From JAQXGO01 sp045592445 (GTDB lineage Bacteria > Bacillota > Clostridia > UMGS1883 > UMGS1540), in assembly GCA_045592445.1 (NCBI GenBank), contig JAZNUV010000033.1:1-45161 (forward strand): DNA of 45,161 nt, given 5' to 3'. The notes beneath the pieces were generated by a model. It worked only from the letters and a program-made list of their open reading frames with translations, had not been told where the DNA came from and did no database searches. A program made the position numbers and the translations under genes. The stretch's first letter is position 1; every line of letters begins with the position of its first letter. Below are positions 1-7,744 of this stretch, piece by piece.

Positions 1-200
1 ACAAAAACGGTACCGTCATCAATTTTCAGCATTGTTTTTGTCTCACCGAGCCCCGTCATCTCTGTTTCGTGATATGACAAAAAATGCTTATTCCCTTTTT
101 TATAATATTTCCCTTCCGTTACCATATTCGTAACGTTTTCCTCTTGTTCCGCAGGATAAAATTCTTTACCGCAGATGGATATTAAAACTTCCTTTTGCAT
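1..200 (-). CDS. DUF1934 (YwiB-like) protein, 3' end cut by window
   Basis: The first 66 codons are visible; the gene runs off the left edge. The start ATG has a TAGGAGAG ribosome binding site about six bases upstream, so the start is well supported. The protein begins MQKEVLIS and contains the pattern TGLGETKTML followed by KIDDG, which resembles DUF1934/YwiB small beta-barrel (calycin-like) proteins of Firmicutes. The function of that family is not established. It has its own consensus-like promoter just upstream and is not in an operon with rsmI, whose 3' end faces its promoter. Family assignment is by recalled pattern only; the missing C-terminal half would settle it. Confidence 0.7.
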   Translation of the reverse strand, partial: MQKEVLISICGKEFYPAEQEENVTNMVTEGKYYKKGNKHFLSYHETEMTGLGETKTMLKIDDGTVF

Positions 201-235
201 GACCGCTCTCCTATGTAAAATCAATTGTTATAATC

Positions 236-264
236 ATTTTAACATATTATGATACAGAATGCAA
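236..264 (-). promoter_or_regulatory. sigma-A promoter of the DUF1934 gene
   Basis: On the minus strand TTGCAT (259-264) and TAAAAT (236-241) are separated by exactly 17 bases, about 40 bases before the start codon. Confidence 0.7.
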
Positions 265-340
265 CGTAAACTTCCGACAATTGCCCCGTTTTATCCCTAT
301 CAAAGCATTTTCATGTAGGTTCCCCACATGCGTAACATCT

Positions 341-1165
341 CTATTTCATTACTGCATCATAAACGTCTCGTTTTGGAACACCGCGTTCTTTTGCAACGCG
401 CTTTACGGCATCCATTTTTGACATACCTTCCTTCGTATACATGGCAACATGTTCTTCTACGGAAACTGTGTCCCAATTTTCTGCCTTTTCTTCCTTCCCC
501 TCTACAATCAGAACAAATTCGCCCTTTGGCGGTTGTGCAGTATAATATGAAACCGCTTCCGCCATGGTCATACGAAGTGTTTCTTCATACAGCTTTGTCA
601 TTTCTCTGCAAAGCGATATTTTTCTTTCCGCGCCGAATACCGTTACAAAATCCTCGAGCGTTCTTAAAAGTTTATGCGGTGCTTCATAAAATATCATGGT
701 ACGTTTTTCATCTGCAAGTTCCGAAAGTCTGTCCATACGTCCTTTTTTCTGTGTAGACAAAAAACCTTCAAACACAAATCTACCTGTCGAAAGACCTGAA
801 ATTGCCAAGGCACTAATTGCCGCGCAAGGTCCAGGTACAGGCGAAACTCGAATGCCCCGTTCGGCACATTCCGCAACAAGTTCCTCGCCCGGATCACTGA
901 TTGCGGGCATGCCCGCATCACTGATTAAAGCCACATTTTTTCCCTCTAAAAGCGCCTCAATAATCACTTCTCCATGTCCGCGCCGATTGTGCGTAAAATA
1001 ACTGATACAAGGCTTTTGTATACCTAAATGCGTAAGAAGCTTCTGTGAATGGCGTGTGTCTTCTGCCGCAATTAAATCTACCGCATCAAGCGTTTCCCGA
1101 AGGCGTAACGATATATCATTTAAATTGCCAATTGGTGTTGCGCAAACATACAATGTACCTTTCAT
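341..1165 (-). CDS. rsmI: 16S rRNA (cytidine1402-2'-O)-methyltransferase
   Basis: A tetrapyrrole-methylase fold SAM enzyme that 2'-O-methylates C1402 in the decoding centre of 16S rRNA. Of 274 residues, the N-terminus carries GTLYVCATPIGNL, followed by AEDTRHSQ, SDAGMPAISDPG and PVPGPCA, all hallmark RsmI blocks. I place the start at the ATG whose first base overlaps the stop of the upstream gene (TAATG) with GGAGAGGG before it; a longer in-frame extension would add seven residues without support. Overlap with the tRNA methyltransferase gene means the two are translationally coupled. Length is normal for the family. Confidence 0.95.
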   Translation of the reverse strand: MKGTLYVCATPIGNLNDISLRLRETLDAVDLIAAEDTRHSQKLLTHLGIQKPCISYFTHNRRGHGEVIIEALLEGKNVALISDAGMPAISDPGEELVAECAERGIRVSPVPGPCAAISALAISGLSTGRFVFEGFLSTQKKGRMDRLSELADEKRTMIFYEAPHKLLRTLEDFVTVFGAERKISLCREMTKLYEETLRMTMAEAVSYYTAQPPKGEFVLIVEGKEEKAENWDTVSVEEHVAMYTKEGMSKMDAVKRVAKERGVPKRDVYDAVMK

Positions 1166-1890
1166 TATACACCCTCTCCGTAGCACTGTAGTGCTTCATC
1201 CGTATACCGACCGTCCTCATGATATAAAACAAGTGGTGGCATACAACGCAAAAATGTACCGCCGCCCAAAGTCCCTTCAATCAAAAATAGTACCGCAGGC
1301 TTATCCTTTTTTGCATGTACCATCTGAAGGCGTTTCGGCTCAAGCTTATACTTTCGCATGGTACAAAGAACATCCGTTAGTCTGTCAGGCCGATGTACCA
1401 TCGTAAACTTACCGCCAAAATGCAAAACAGATGCTGCACTCTTGACAACATCATCTAAATTGCACAATATTTCATGCCGCGCAATCGCTTTATCTCGATT
1501 GGGGTTTATAAGCCCTCCATCGCGCATATAGGGCGGATTACAGGTCACATGCTCAAAGCGTTTCCCCTTTAGGAGCGTAGCTGCATTCTTGATATCACCT
1601 TCTATAATTTGCACATGGGAAAGATGATTTTCTGTGATGCTACGCACTGCAAGCGCCGCTTGTTTTGGGTTAATTTCAATTCCGTAAATTTCTGCTGCTT
1701 CTTTTTTTGCAGTTAACAAAAGCGGAACAATCCCGTTCCCTGTGCATAAATCCAAAACAGCATCACCGCATTTTACGTCCGCAAAAGCGGATAAAAGAAC
1801 TGCGTCAACACCAAAGCAAAATGCATGCGGGTCTTGCCATATAAAAAGACCATTTCGGTTAAGGTCATCTTTTCTAATACGTTCTTCCAT
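1165..1890 (-). CDS. tRNA1(Val) (adenine37-N6)-methyltransferase family (TrmN6/YabB-like)
   Basis: A 241-residue Rossmann-fold SAM methyltransferase. It shows the SAM-binding motif DLCTGNGIVPLLL near residues 67-80, the acidic EINPKQ loop, and the N6-adenine catalytic motif NPPY near residues 122-125, typical of the TrmN6/YfiC/YabB family acting on adenine next to the anticodon. The N-terminus, with FGVDAVLLSAF, is also characteristic. It is followed by rsmI with a one-base overlap, a pairing common in Firmicutes. The start is the ATG beginning MEERIRK; no strong ribosome binding site is seen, and a perfect hairpin sits just upstream. Exact tRNA substrate is inferred from family. Confidence 0.88.
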   Translation of the reverse strand: MEERIRKDDLNRNGLFIWQDPHAFCFGVDAVLLSAFADVKCGDAVLDLCTGNGIVPLLLTAKKEAAEIYGIEINPKQAALAVRSITENHLSHVQIIEGDIKNAATLLKGKRFEHVTCNPPYMRDGGLINPNRDKAIARHEILCNLDDVVKSAASVLHFGGKFTMVHRPDRLTDVLCTMRKYKLEPKRLQMVHAKKDKPAVLFLIEGTLGGGTFLRCMPPLVLYHEDGRYTDEALQCYGEGV

Positions 1891-1901
1891 TTTGCATGTT
1901 C

Positions 1902-1925
1902 GGAGCCGCCCTGAAAGGCGGCTCC
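1902..1925. repeat. perfect 9-bp inverted repeat before the tRNA methyltransferase gene
   Basis: GGAGCCGCC and GGCGGCTCC are separated by six bases, between the ferredoxin stop (1941) and the methyltransferase start (1890). A GC-rich stem like this is terminator-like, but neither strand has a following T-run, so it may act as an mRNA processing, stability or translational control hairpin. Confidence 0.7.
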
Positions 1926-1940
1926 ACCCTTTCTCATTGC

Positions 1941-2111
1941 TTACTGCTGTTTGGGTGCGGACACCGGGCAAACATTTGCACAGTTACCACATTCGATGCA
2001 AACTTCCTCGTCAATTACAAATGTAGTATCCCCTGCAGAGATGCAGGATACCGGACATTCTGCTTCACAAGCGCCACAGCTAATGCAATCTTCTGTAATC
2101 ATATATGCCAT
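1941..2111 (-). CDS. 2[4Fe-4S] ferredoxin
   Basis: A 56-residue electron carrier with two complete CxxCxxCxxxCP cluster motifs: CISCGACEAECP near residues 9-20 and CIECGNCANVCP near residues 38-49. This is the classical clostridial 2[4Fe-4S] ferredoxin layout with pseudo-two-fold repeat. The start ATG is preceded by GGAGGT seven bases away and by a good sigma-A promoter. It is read in the same direction as the tRNA methyltransferase and rsmI genes downstream, from which it is separated by a hairpin; the association may be only transcriptional. Its redox partner cannot be inferred from the neighbours. Confidence 0.95.
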   Translation of the reverse strand: MAYMITEDCISCGACEAECPVSCISAGDTTFVIDEEVCIECGNCANVCPVSAPKQQ

Positions 2112-2141
2112 GATTTACACCTCCTTCATATTACTTTTAAT

Positions 2142-2170
2142 ACTATATCATGTTCTGATTGTTTTGGCAA
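2142..2170 (-). promoter_or_regulatory. sigma-A promoter of the ferredoxin gene
   Basis: TTGCCA (2165-2170) and TATAGT (2142-2147) with a 17-base spacer on the minus strand, 30 bases before the start codon. Confidence 0.75.
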
Positions 2171-2187
2171 GTGTTTTTCTATAATTT

Positions 2188-4407
2188 TTACGCTTTTTGT
2201 ACATAAAGTTTCATGTCATCGCCCTTCGTCACTGAAACAACATCTCCGTCTTTTAGTTCGCTGCAAATCAGCATGTGCGCCACCTTATCCGCAATATGCG
2301 TTGAAATCGCACGGCGAAGCGGTCGTGCTCCGTTTTTCTCATCCAGACCTAAATCCAAAAGCAGTTCTTTCGCCTCTTCCGAAATACGAAAGCCAATACA
2401 TTTTTCTGCTAAAGTGGTTGCAAATTCATCAAGCAATTTTTCTAATATCTCCATTAGAACAGGACGCGAAAGCGGATTAAAGAGTACAATCTCATCAATA
2501 CGATTTAAAAATTCAGGTTTAAAGAATGCGCGTAAAGCCTTTTCCGTCTTATCTTTGTTTGCAATTTCAGGCGTTGCAGTGTAACCGGGTGCTGTCCCTT
2601 TATAGTCTGAGCCAGCATTGGACGTCATAATAATCACTGTGTTTTCGAAACTTACGACCTTTCCGTGGCTATCCGTAATTCTTCCATCCTCCAGAACCTG
2701 TAAAAAGACATTTAATACCTCTGCATTTGCCTTTTCAATTTCATCAAGTAAAATAACAGAGTAAGGTCTGCGGCGAATTTTCTCGGTGAGCTGTCCTGCA
2801 TCATCATAGCCGACATAGCCCGGTGGCGAGCCAATAATTTTTGAAACGGCATGTTTTTCCATATATTCAGACATATCCATGCGAATCAGAGCGTCCTCGC
2901 TATCAAACATAGCCTCCGAGAGTGCACGTGCAAGTTCTGTTTTACCGACGCCTGTTGAGCCAGCAAAAATAAACGATACAGGATGACGGCGCACTGTAAG
3001 GCCTGCGCGGCATCGTCTGATTGCGCTCGCTACGATTTGGATTGCCTCATCCTGCCCTTTTACGCGTTTTTTAAGCACTTGCTCAAGTTCTAACAGGCGT
3101 GTCGTTTCCTCTTTTGTTATCTGTCCGGCAGGGATTCCTGTACGCCTTTCAATTACTGCTGCTATATCTTCTATGGTTATCCGCACATCGAAAGCACGGC
3201 TTTCCGCTTCTTGTATGTCTGCTTCAAGGCGGCAGGCACGTGTTGTCAAATCAGCAATATGCTGATAATCTTCTACACCCTCTGCCTCTGTAGCTGTCTC
3301 TTTTTCTTTCATCACTTCTTCCAATTCTTTATACAGACGGGTAAGTGCTACCAGTTCTTCGTTCTTTAGATTTGCACGTGACGAAGCTTCATCAATTACA
3401 TCAATCGCCTTATCGGGCAAATACCGATCCGTAATATAGCGTTTACTCATATTCACTGCAGCACAAATTACGTTATCATCTATCACAACCTTGTGGTATG
3501 TTTCGTAATAAGATTTTATGCCACGCATAATCTCAATGGTTTCCTCTACGGTGGGTTCCTCTATTAAAATGGGTTGAAAACGGCGTTCAAGCGCCGCGTC
3601 TTTCTCAATATGCTTGCGATATTCGCTTGTTGTGGTTGCGCCTATCACCTGAATTTCACCGCGCGCAAGCGCAGGCTTTAAAATATTTGCAGCACTCATT
3701 GCGCCCTCAGCATCACCCGCGCCGACAATATTGTGCAGTTCATCTATTACCAAAATAATATTGCCTTGCTTTTTTACTTCTTCAATTATATTTTTAAGGC
3801 GTGCCTCAAACTGACCACGAAACTGCGTGCCTGCCACAATCGCGGTAAAATCCAAAAGAAACACTTCTTTATCCAATAGCTTTGCAGGTACGCGCCCTTC
3901 CACAATTCTTGTTGCAAGCCCTTCCGCAATAGCAGTTTTGCCAACACCCGGTTCGCCGATAAGGCATGGATTGTTTTTAGTTCTGCGATTTAGTATCTCC
4001 ATACAACGCATAATTTCCGTATCTCGTCCAATAACCCTGTCGACCTCACCCGCACGCGCTTTCGCAGTCAAATTCGTGCCAAAACCCTCTAAAAGTTTTT
4101 TCTTTGGTTTTTTCTTTTTTGGTGCATCTTCTTTTTGAAAACCACCGAATAGATTCTGAAAGAAATTATTTTCGCCGCCTTCCTCTATATCGGCTGGCAT
4201 CTCCGCTGCCATAATTCCCATCATTTGTTCCCCAAGATTATCTATATTATCAGGGTCAAGACCGATGCTGCCGGCAAATTGGCCAATATCCATACCGAGC
4301 TCCTGCGCACAAGGCATGCAGAGTCCTTCTGTTTTTCTCTCTCCATTTTCTACCTTTGTTACAAATACAACTGCAACATTTTTGTTGCATCGTGAACACA
4401 TCATCAT
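2188..4407 (-). CDS. ClpE-like AAA+ ATP-dependent unfoldase subunit
   Basis: A 739-residue HSP100 protein with two AAA+ modules that unfolds proteins, normally for ClpP. The N-terminus is a zinc finger (Cys4, Cys7, Cys30, Cys33) as in ClpE rather than the double Clp_N repeat of ClpC; a Lys-rich linker (97-105) follows. D1 has Walker A GEPGVGKT (151-158) and Walker B IDEL (about 221-224); a short middle domain spans roughly 350-405. D2 has Walker A GSTGVGKT (483-490), LLDEIEKAN and arginine-finger FLNRIDE. Where ClpP-binding ATPases have a [LIVMP]-G-[FL] loop this one reads PGY (607-609). The nearest AGGAGG lies 16 bases before the first of three consecutive ATG codons, an unusually long spacing. 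No CtsR-type operator is seen. ClpE versus another ClpC-like subgroup is my inference. Confidence 0.88.
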   Translation of the reverse strand: MMMCSRCNKNVAVVFVTKVENGERKTEGLCMPCAQELGMDIGQFAGSIGLDPDNIDNLGEQMMGIMAAEMPADIEEGGENNFFQNLFGGFQKEDAPKKKKPKKKLLEGFGTNLTAKARAGEVDRVIGRDTEIMRCMEILNRRTKNNPCLIGEPGVGKTAIAEGLATRIVEGRVPAKLLDKEVFLLDFTAIVAGTQFRGQFEARLKNIIEEVKKQGNIILVIDELHNIVGAGDAEGAMSAANILKPALARGEIQVIGATTTSEYRKHIEKDAALERRFQPILIEEPTVEETIEIMRGIKSYYETYHKVVIDDNVICAAVNMSKRYITDRYLPDKAIDVIDEASSRANLKNEELVALTRLYKELEEVMKEKETATEAEGVEDYQHIADLTTRACRLEADIQEAESRAFDVRITIEDIAAVIERRTGIPAGQITKEETTRLLELEQVLKKRVKGQDEAIQIVASAIRRCRAGLTVRRHPVSFIFAGSTGVGKTELARALSEAMFDSEDALIRMDMSEYMEKHAVSKIIGSPPGYVGYDDAGQLTEKIRRRPYSVILLDEIEKANAEVLNVFLQVLEDGRITDSHGKVVSFENTVIIMTSNAGSDYKGTAPGYTATPEIANKDKTEKALRAFFKPEFLNRIDEIVLFNPLSRPVLMEILEKLLDEFATTLAEKCIGFRISEEAKELLLDLGLDEKNGARPLRRAISTHIADKVAHMLICSELKDGDVVSVTKGDDMKLYVQKA

Positions 4408-4509
4408 AATTTATTTTTTACATCCTCCTGGTTTACCTGCCAAATTCGGTAGGCAGATGTTTGATTTTATAAAAATATCAGCCATTTATCACAGATATTC
4501 TTTTGACTA

Positions 4510-4552
4510 ATACGATAAAATAAGCAGTTACGAGCATTCGTAACTGCTTATT
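4510..4552 (-). terminator. terminator of the sugar ABC permease operon
   Basis: A perfect 15-bp stem (4519-4533 with 4538-4552) and a four-base loop follows the last permease stop. On the minus strand it is followed by a short T-run (TTTTATC). Confidence 0.85.
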
Positions 4553-4567
4553 CAATAAGCTTAATAA

Positions 4568-5461
4568 TTAGCCTTTAATTGCAGCAGATGCCATACCTTC
4601 AATAAATTGCTTCTGCGTAAACGCATACACGATAATTGTCGGTGCCATAGCTAAAATCGCTGCCGCCATAATAATATGCGTTTCACCTTTGGCTTCGTAT
4701 TTTGCATTAAAGTTTGCAAGCGCCAACGTAACTGTACGTTTCTCCTGACTTGTCAAATATATCAAGGGGCCAAACAAGTCGTTCCACTGACTTTGGAATA
4801 TACGAAGTGCCAGCGTTGCAATCATCGGTCTTGCCAGCGGCATATAGATACGTGCATAGATATAAATTGGATGTGCACCATCAATGAGCGCCGCCTCATA
4901 AAGGCCACCCGGCAACCCCTTAAAGCATTGCCGCATCAAAAAAATATTAATTGCCTGGCCGAAGAAACTACCGACCGTCAGCGGTAAGAAGGTATCTACC
5001 CAGTGCAGTTTGCTGAATATAACAAACATCGGAACCTGCATAACTGTACCGGGCAGAAACATCGTACAAAGTGCACCAAAAAATAAAGCATTTGAACCTT
5101 TAAAATTATATCTTGCAAAACCAAATCCAATAAAAGTATTGGACAAACATGTACCGATGATGTTAACAACAACGATGAACAACGTATTTCCAACGTATTT
5201 CAAAAGGTCCAGCTCGTCTAAAACACGCACATAGTTACTCCAATTCCACTCTTTGAAAAATTGCATTTTGTAAACATCTGCACCATTGGAAACCAAAGAC
5301 CCTGAAAAAGCAAACACAAACGGGAAAATCATGATTACAGAGCCAAGCAAGAGGAATAAAAGACCCCAAATACTATAATCTCTTCTACGTTTAAAGAAGC
5401 CGGGTCGTTTGTTTGTTTTTACACCAACTGTGCCATTTTCAATTACAACATTATTCGCCAT
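4568..5461 (-). CDS. carbohydrate ABC transporter permease, MalG-like (CUT1)
   Basis: A 297-residue inner-membrane permease with about six hydrophobic segments; the first (IWGLLFLLLGSVIMIF) begins about residue 35 after a basic cytoplasmic N-terminus. The conserved EAA loop reads EAALIDGAHPIYIY followed by a MPLARP end, the contact surface for the ATPase. With its upstream partner it would form the membrane channel for an oligosaccharide or sugar derivative. The start overlaps the end of the preceding permease by 11 bases (ATGGCGAATAA), indicating translational coupling. No substrate-binding protein or ATPase is encoded nearby, so the substrate cannot be deduced. Confidence 0.92.
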   Translation of the reverse strand: MANNVVIENGTVGVKTNKRPGFFKRRRDYSIWGLLFLLLGSVIMIFPFVFAFSGSLVSNGADVYKMQFFKEWNWSNYVRVLDELDLLKYVGNTLFIVVVNIIGTCLSNTFIGFGFARYNFKGSNALFFGALCTMFLPGTVMQVPMFVIFSKLHWVDTFLPLTVGSFFGQAINIFLMRQCFKGLPGGLYEAALIDGAHPIYIYARIYMPLARPMIATLALRIFQSQWNDLFGPLIYLTSQEKRTVTLALANFNAKYEAKGETHIIMAAAILAMAPTIIVYAFTQKQFIEGMASAAIKG

Positions 5462-6332
5462 CGTAATGCACCCACTTCTTTTCAAATTTTTTCTGAGCCC
5501 ATGTTACAAGAGCAACAACCACAAAGCTGGCCCAACCAAATGCTGCAGCAAGCCCTACCTGCGAGGTTCCTTCCCACATATACTGATAGATCATTGTGTT
5601 AATAACACCAACATCCGCGCCTGTATCTTCGTTCAGAACGTAGAAACTTTCAAAAACCTGCAGTGCTCCGGAAATACCGGTGATCAGCAAGAAGAAAATT
5701 GTAGGTGTCAAGAGTGGCACTGTAATCTTAATAAACTTTTTCCAAGCTCCTGCACCATCAATTTCAGATGCTTCAATAACATCCTTGCTAATGGCCTGCA
5801 AACCAGCAATCAGATAAATCGTTGAACCGCCGACACCTTTCCAAAGTTCCATAAGAACAACCGCAACAATTACTTCAAAATAGTGTGTACTGAATGTAAA
5901 CAGGAACGGTCCTAATCCAATAAACCCTAAAATTCTATTCAGTGCACCGCCTTTCGGATTATAAAGACGTGCCCAAACAAGTGCAACAGCTGTTGTTGGC
6001 GTAAGGCCCGGTATGTAGTACATAACACGGAAAATTGAAAGACCTTTGACTTTCTGATTCAACAAAACAGCAAGAACACATGCCAGCGGAATCTTTATGC
6101 CTTCCAACAAAATTGCATAAATCCAAACATTTCTGAAACCTGACAATGTTCTCGGGTCAACAACGACTCGAGCAAAGTTCTGCAATCCAACCCACTTTGG
6201 CGGATTCAGCAAATCGTAGCGTGTAAACGCTAAGTAGATAGAGACAACTAAAGGTATCAACGTAAAGCACATCAAAGAAAATATGTACGGTGATACAAAT
6301 AGCCATCCCCAGCGCATGTGTCTTCTGGTCAT
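5451..6332 (-). CDS. carbohydrate ABC transporter permease, MalF-like (CUT1)
   Basis: A 293-residue permease with about six membrane spans and the EAA motif EASEIDGAGAWKKFIKITVP. It begins MTRRHMRWGWLFVSPYIF, the usual short N-terminus and first span of CUT1 permeases of the UgpA/LacF type. It is the promoter-proximal gene of a two-gene operon; in most CUT1 loci a binding protein gene would come before it, but here a 346-base non-coding leader and then an unrelated terminator precede it. The ribosome binding site is weak (CCAGGATAAAG). The ATPase is presumably a shared MsmK-type protein encoded elsewhere, which is common for CUT1 systems. Confidence 0.92.
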   Translation of the reverse strand: MTRRHMRWGWLFVSPYIFSLMCFTLIPLVVSIYLAFTRYDLLNPPKWVGLQNFARVVVDPRTLSGFRNVWIYAILLEGIKIPLACVLAVLLNQKVKGLSIFRVMYYIPGLTPTTAVALVWARLYNPKGGALNRILGFIGLGPFLFTFSTHYFEVIVAVVLMELWKGVGGSTIYLIAGLQAISKDVIEASEIDGAGAWKKFIKITVPLLTPTIFFLLITGISGALQVFESFYVLNEDTGADVGVINTMIYQYMWEGTSQVGLAAAFGWASFVVVALVTWAQKKFEKKWVHYDGE

Positions 6333-6490
6333 TCTTTATCCTGGCCTTTCTGTCCGTTAATTTTGAATTTTTCGACAAGCGCCCCGGACAAGGCGTGCCC
6401 TTTTATGTAACAATCCACAAATTGCACAGATAAAAAAGTGAATTTTTCCGTGATTTGTATGCTTTGTTATGCACTTTTAACATAAATCAC
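6333..6490 (-). promoter_or_regulatory. long 5' leader of the sugar permease operon with hairpin at the start
   Basis: The non-coding stretch 6333-6678 holds a terminator, a promoter and this leader of about 157 bases. Starting at the predicted transcription start, GTGATTT and AAATCAC (6450-6456 and 6484-6490) form an inverted repeat that nests a shorter stem-loop. Further on are the related sequences GACAAGCGCC and GGACAAGGCG (about 6374-6395). I recognise no known riboswitch and see no small gene. It may be operator DNA for a sugar-responsive regulator or an RNA control element. Confidence 0.45.
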
Positions 6491-6496
6491 AAATAT

Positions 6497-6525
6497 ATTA
6501 TAGCACAGCTATCAGAATAATGCAA
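6497..6525 (-). promoter_or_regulatory. sigma-A promoter of the sugar permease operon
   Basis: TTGCAT (6520-6525) and TATAAT (6497-6502) with a 17-base spacer, reading toward the MalF-like permease. Confidence 0.8.
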
Positions 6526-6610
6526 GCATTTTTAATAAATTTTACAGTTTTTTTCATTGGACAAGCTTTTTCGACAAAAAAACCCCGAAAATTTGCACTT
6601 TTTTTCAATA

Positions 6611-6649
6611 TTAAAAATGCGGAATTCGCTTTAAAATAGCGGATTCCGC
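6611..6649 (-). terminator. terminator of the efp/CD1247-like operon
   Basis: An imperfect stem of 12 bases (6619-6630 with 6638-6649, one mismatch) lies about 30 bases after the stop and is followed on the minus strand by ATTTTTAAT. Confidence 0.8.
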
Positions 6650-6678
6650 AATCAAATCATCTTATTTGTGCAATATTA

Positions 6679-7119
6679 CTATTCTTCGTCATCGCAGCAA
6701 TCACAATCACAATCGCAATCACAATCGCAATCACATTCAATTTCAATTTCATGTCCACAAGCAGGACATACAATTACATCGTCTTCTTCATCTAAAACGT
6801 CAGCATCGAGCATAATGGTTTCGCCACAGTTCGGGCATTCGATATCAGCACAATCAAAGGAATCACAGCAATCACAATAATCGTCATCTTCCTCATCTTC
6901 ATAGACAATTTCTTCAACAAAGGATAAATCTTCATCGATTTCGTCTACCTGCGCCTGCATTTCATCAACATCATCGCCAAGGCATTCAAATTCGTCTGCC
7001 ATGTCATCCAAAATAGCAATTATTTTGGAAAGCAATTTACCTTCCCCTTTTTCCGTATCCATGTCCATGCCTTCGCAAAGCCCTCTTAAATGTGCAATTT
7101 TTTCTTTCAAAGTTTCCAT
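6679..7119 (-). CDS. CD1247-like acidic protein with zinc ribbon and Cys-Asp repeat tail
   Basis: A 146-residue, very acidic protein. Residues 1-70 (METLKEKIAHLRGL...) form a predicted helical domain resembling the N-terminal domain of the clostridial CD1247 family, whose function is unknown. An acidic cysteine cluster (DYCDCCDSFDC) follows about residue 80, then a zinc-ribbon-like pair CPNCG and CPACG, and finally a tail in which Cys and Asp alternate for about 13 residues. The start ATG has AGGAGG eight bases upstream; a TTG two codons earlier is not used. It follows efp by 33 bases and shares its promoter and terminator, so a role linked to translation is possible but not shown. The tail could bind metal ions. 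Confidence 0.75.
   Translation of the reverse strand: METLKEKIAHLRGLCEGMDMDTEKGEGKLLSKIIAILDDMADEFECLGDDVDEMQAQVDEIDEDLSFVEEIVYEDEEDDDYCDCCDSFDCADIECPNCGETIMLDADVLDEEDDVIVCPACGHEIEIECDCDCDCDCDCDCCDDEE
6697..6735 (-). repeat. 6-base tandem repeat coding the Cys-Asp tail
   Basis: About six copies of a caatca/caatcg hexamer (plus-strand reading) in frame; each copy adds one Asp-Cys pair. Slippage would lengthen or shorten the tail without a frameshift. Confidence 0.85.
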
Positions 7120-7152
7120 GTTCAATTCCTCCTTTTTGTCTATATAATTCGC

Positions 7153-7710
7153 TTATGCACGCTCCATATATTCCCCCGTGCGCGTGTCCACACGAATCAT
7201 ATCACCTTCATCAATAAATAACGGAACGTTAATTTGTGCACCTGTTTCAAGCGTTGCAGGTTTTTGAGCACCTGTTGCTGTATCGCCTTTGACGCCCGGC
7301 TCTGTTTCTGTAACCTTAAGCTCTACAAAGTTTGGCGCTTCAACACCAAAAACATTGCCTTTATAGGACAAAATCTTTACAAGCATGTTTTCTTTAACGA
7401 ATTTCAGTGCGTCACCCAACTGGTCTGCGTTGAGAGGCAGCTGTTCGAAGGATTCCTGGTCCATAAAATAATAGAGTTCCCCATCATTATAAAGATATTC
7501 CATATCCTTACGCTCAATATGTGCTTTCGGCATTTTATCCGTCGGTCTGAACGTTTTTTCTACCACACCGCCACCTATTACATTTTTGAGCTTTGTTCTT
7601 ACAAACGCTGCACCTTTACCAGGTTTTACATGTTGAAATTCAACAATCTGATATACATTTCCTTCAAATTCAAAGGTTACACCATTTCTAAAATCTCCTG
7701 CACTAATCAT
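7153..7710 (-). CDS. efp: translation elongation factor P
   Basis: EF-P, 185 residues, binds ribosomes stalled on polyproline stretches and stimulates peptide bond formation. The three beta-barrel domains are of standard length. Domain I carries the loop KPGKGAAFVRT with Lys32 at its tip, the residue modified in many bacteria (beta-lysylation or 5-aminopentanolylation). The C-terminal domain includes the EF-P signature PLFIDEGDMIRVDTRTGEY. It is driven by a good promoter (7745-7773) and followed by the CD1247-like gene. The lysine-modifying enzymes are not in the window. Confidence 0.98.
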   Translation of the reverse strand: MISAGDFRNGVTFEFEGNVYQIVEFQHVKPGKGAAFVRTKLKNVIGGGVVEKTFRPTDKMPKAHIERKDMEYLYNDGELYYFMDQESFEQLPLNADQLGDALKFVKENMLVKILSYKGNVFGVEAPNFVELKVTETEPGVKGDTATGAQKPATLETGAQINVPLFIDEGDMIRVDTRTGEYMERA

Positions 7711-7744
7711 ATATAATTTCCAATCCTTTCATAAGTATACTGTT

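Noticed and set aside
328..756. A 142-codon plus-strand frame opposite rsmI
   Set aside because: Antisense to conserved rsmI sequence, no start signals and no recognisable protein.
6333..6490. Known riboswitch or T-box in the permease leader
   Set aside because: No T-box sequence or riboswitch core that I recognise, and the only clear structure is the short inverted repeat.
6700..6735. CRISPR-like repeat array
   Set aside because: The repeats are six-base direct repeats without spacers inside a coding gene.
6668..6880. Plus-strand frame coding a Ser-Gln repeat protein
   Set aside because: It is the complementary reading of the hexamer repeat that encodes the Cys-Asp tail; no ribosome binding site.
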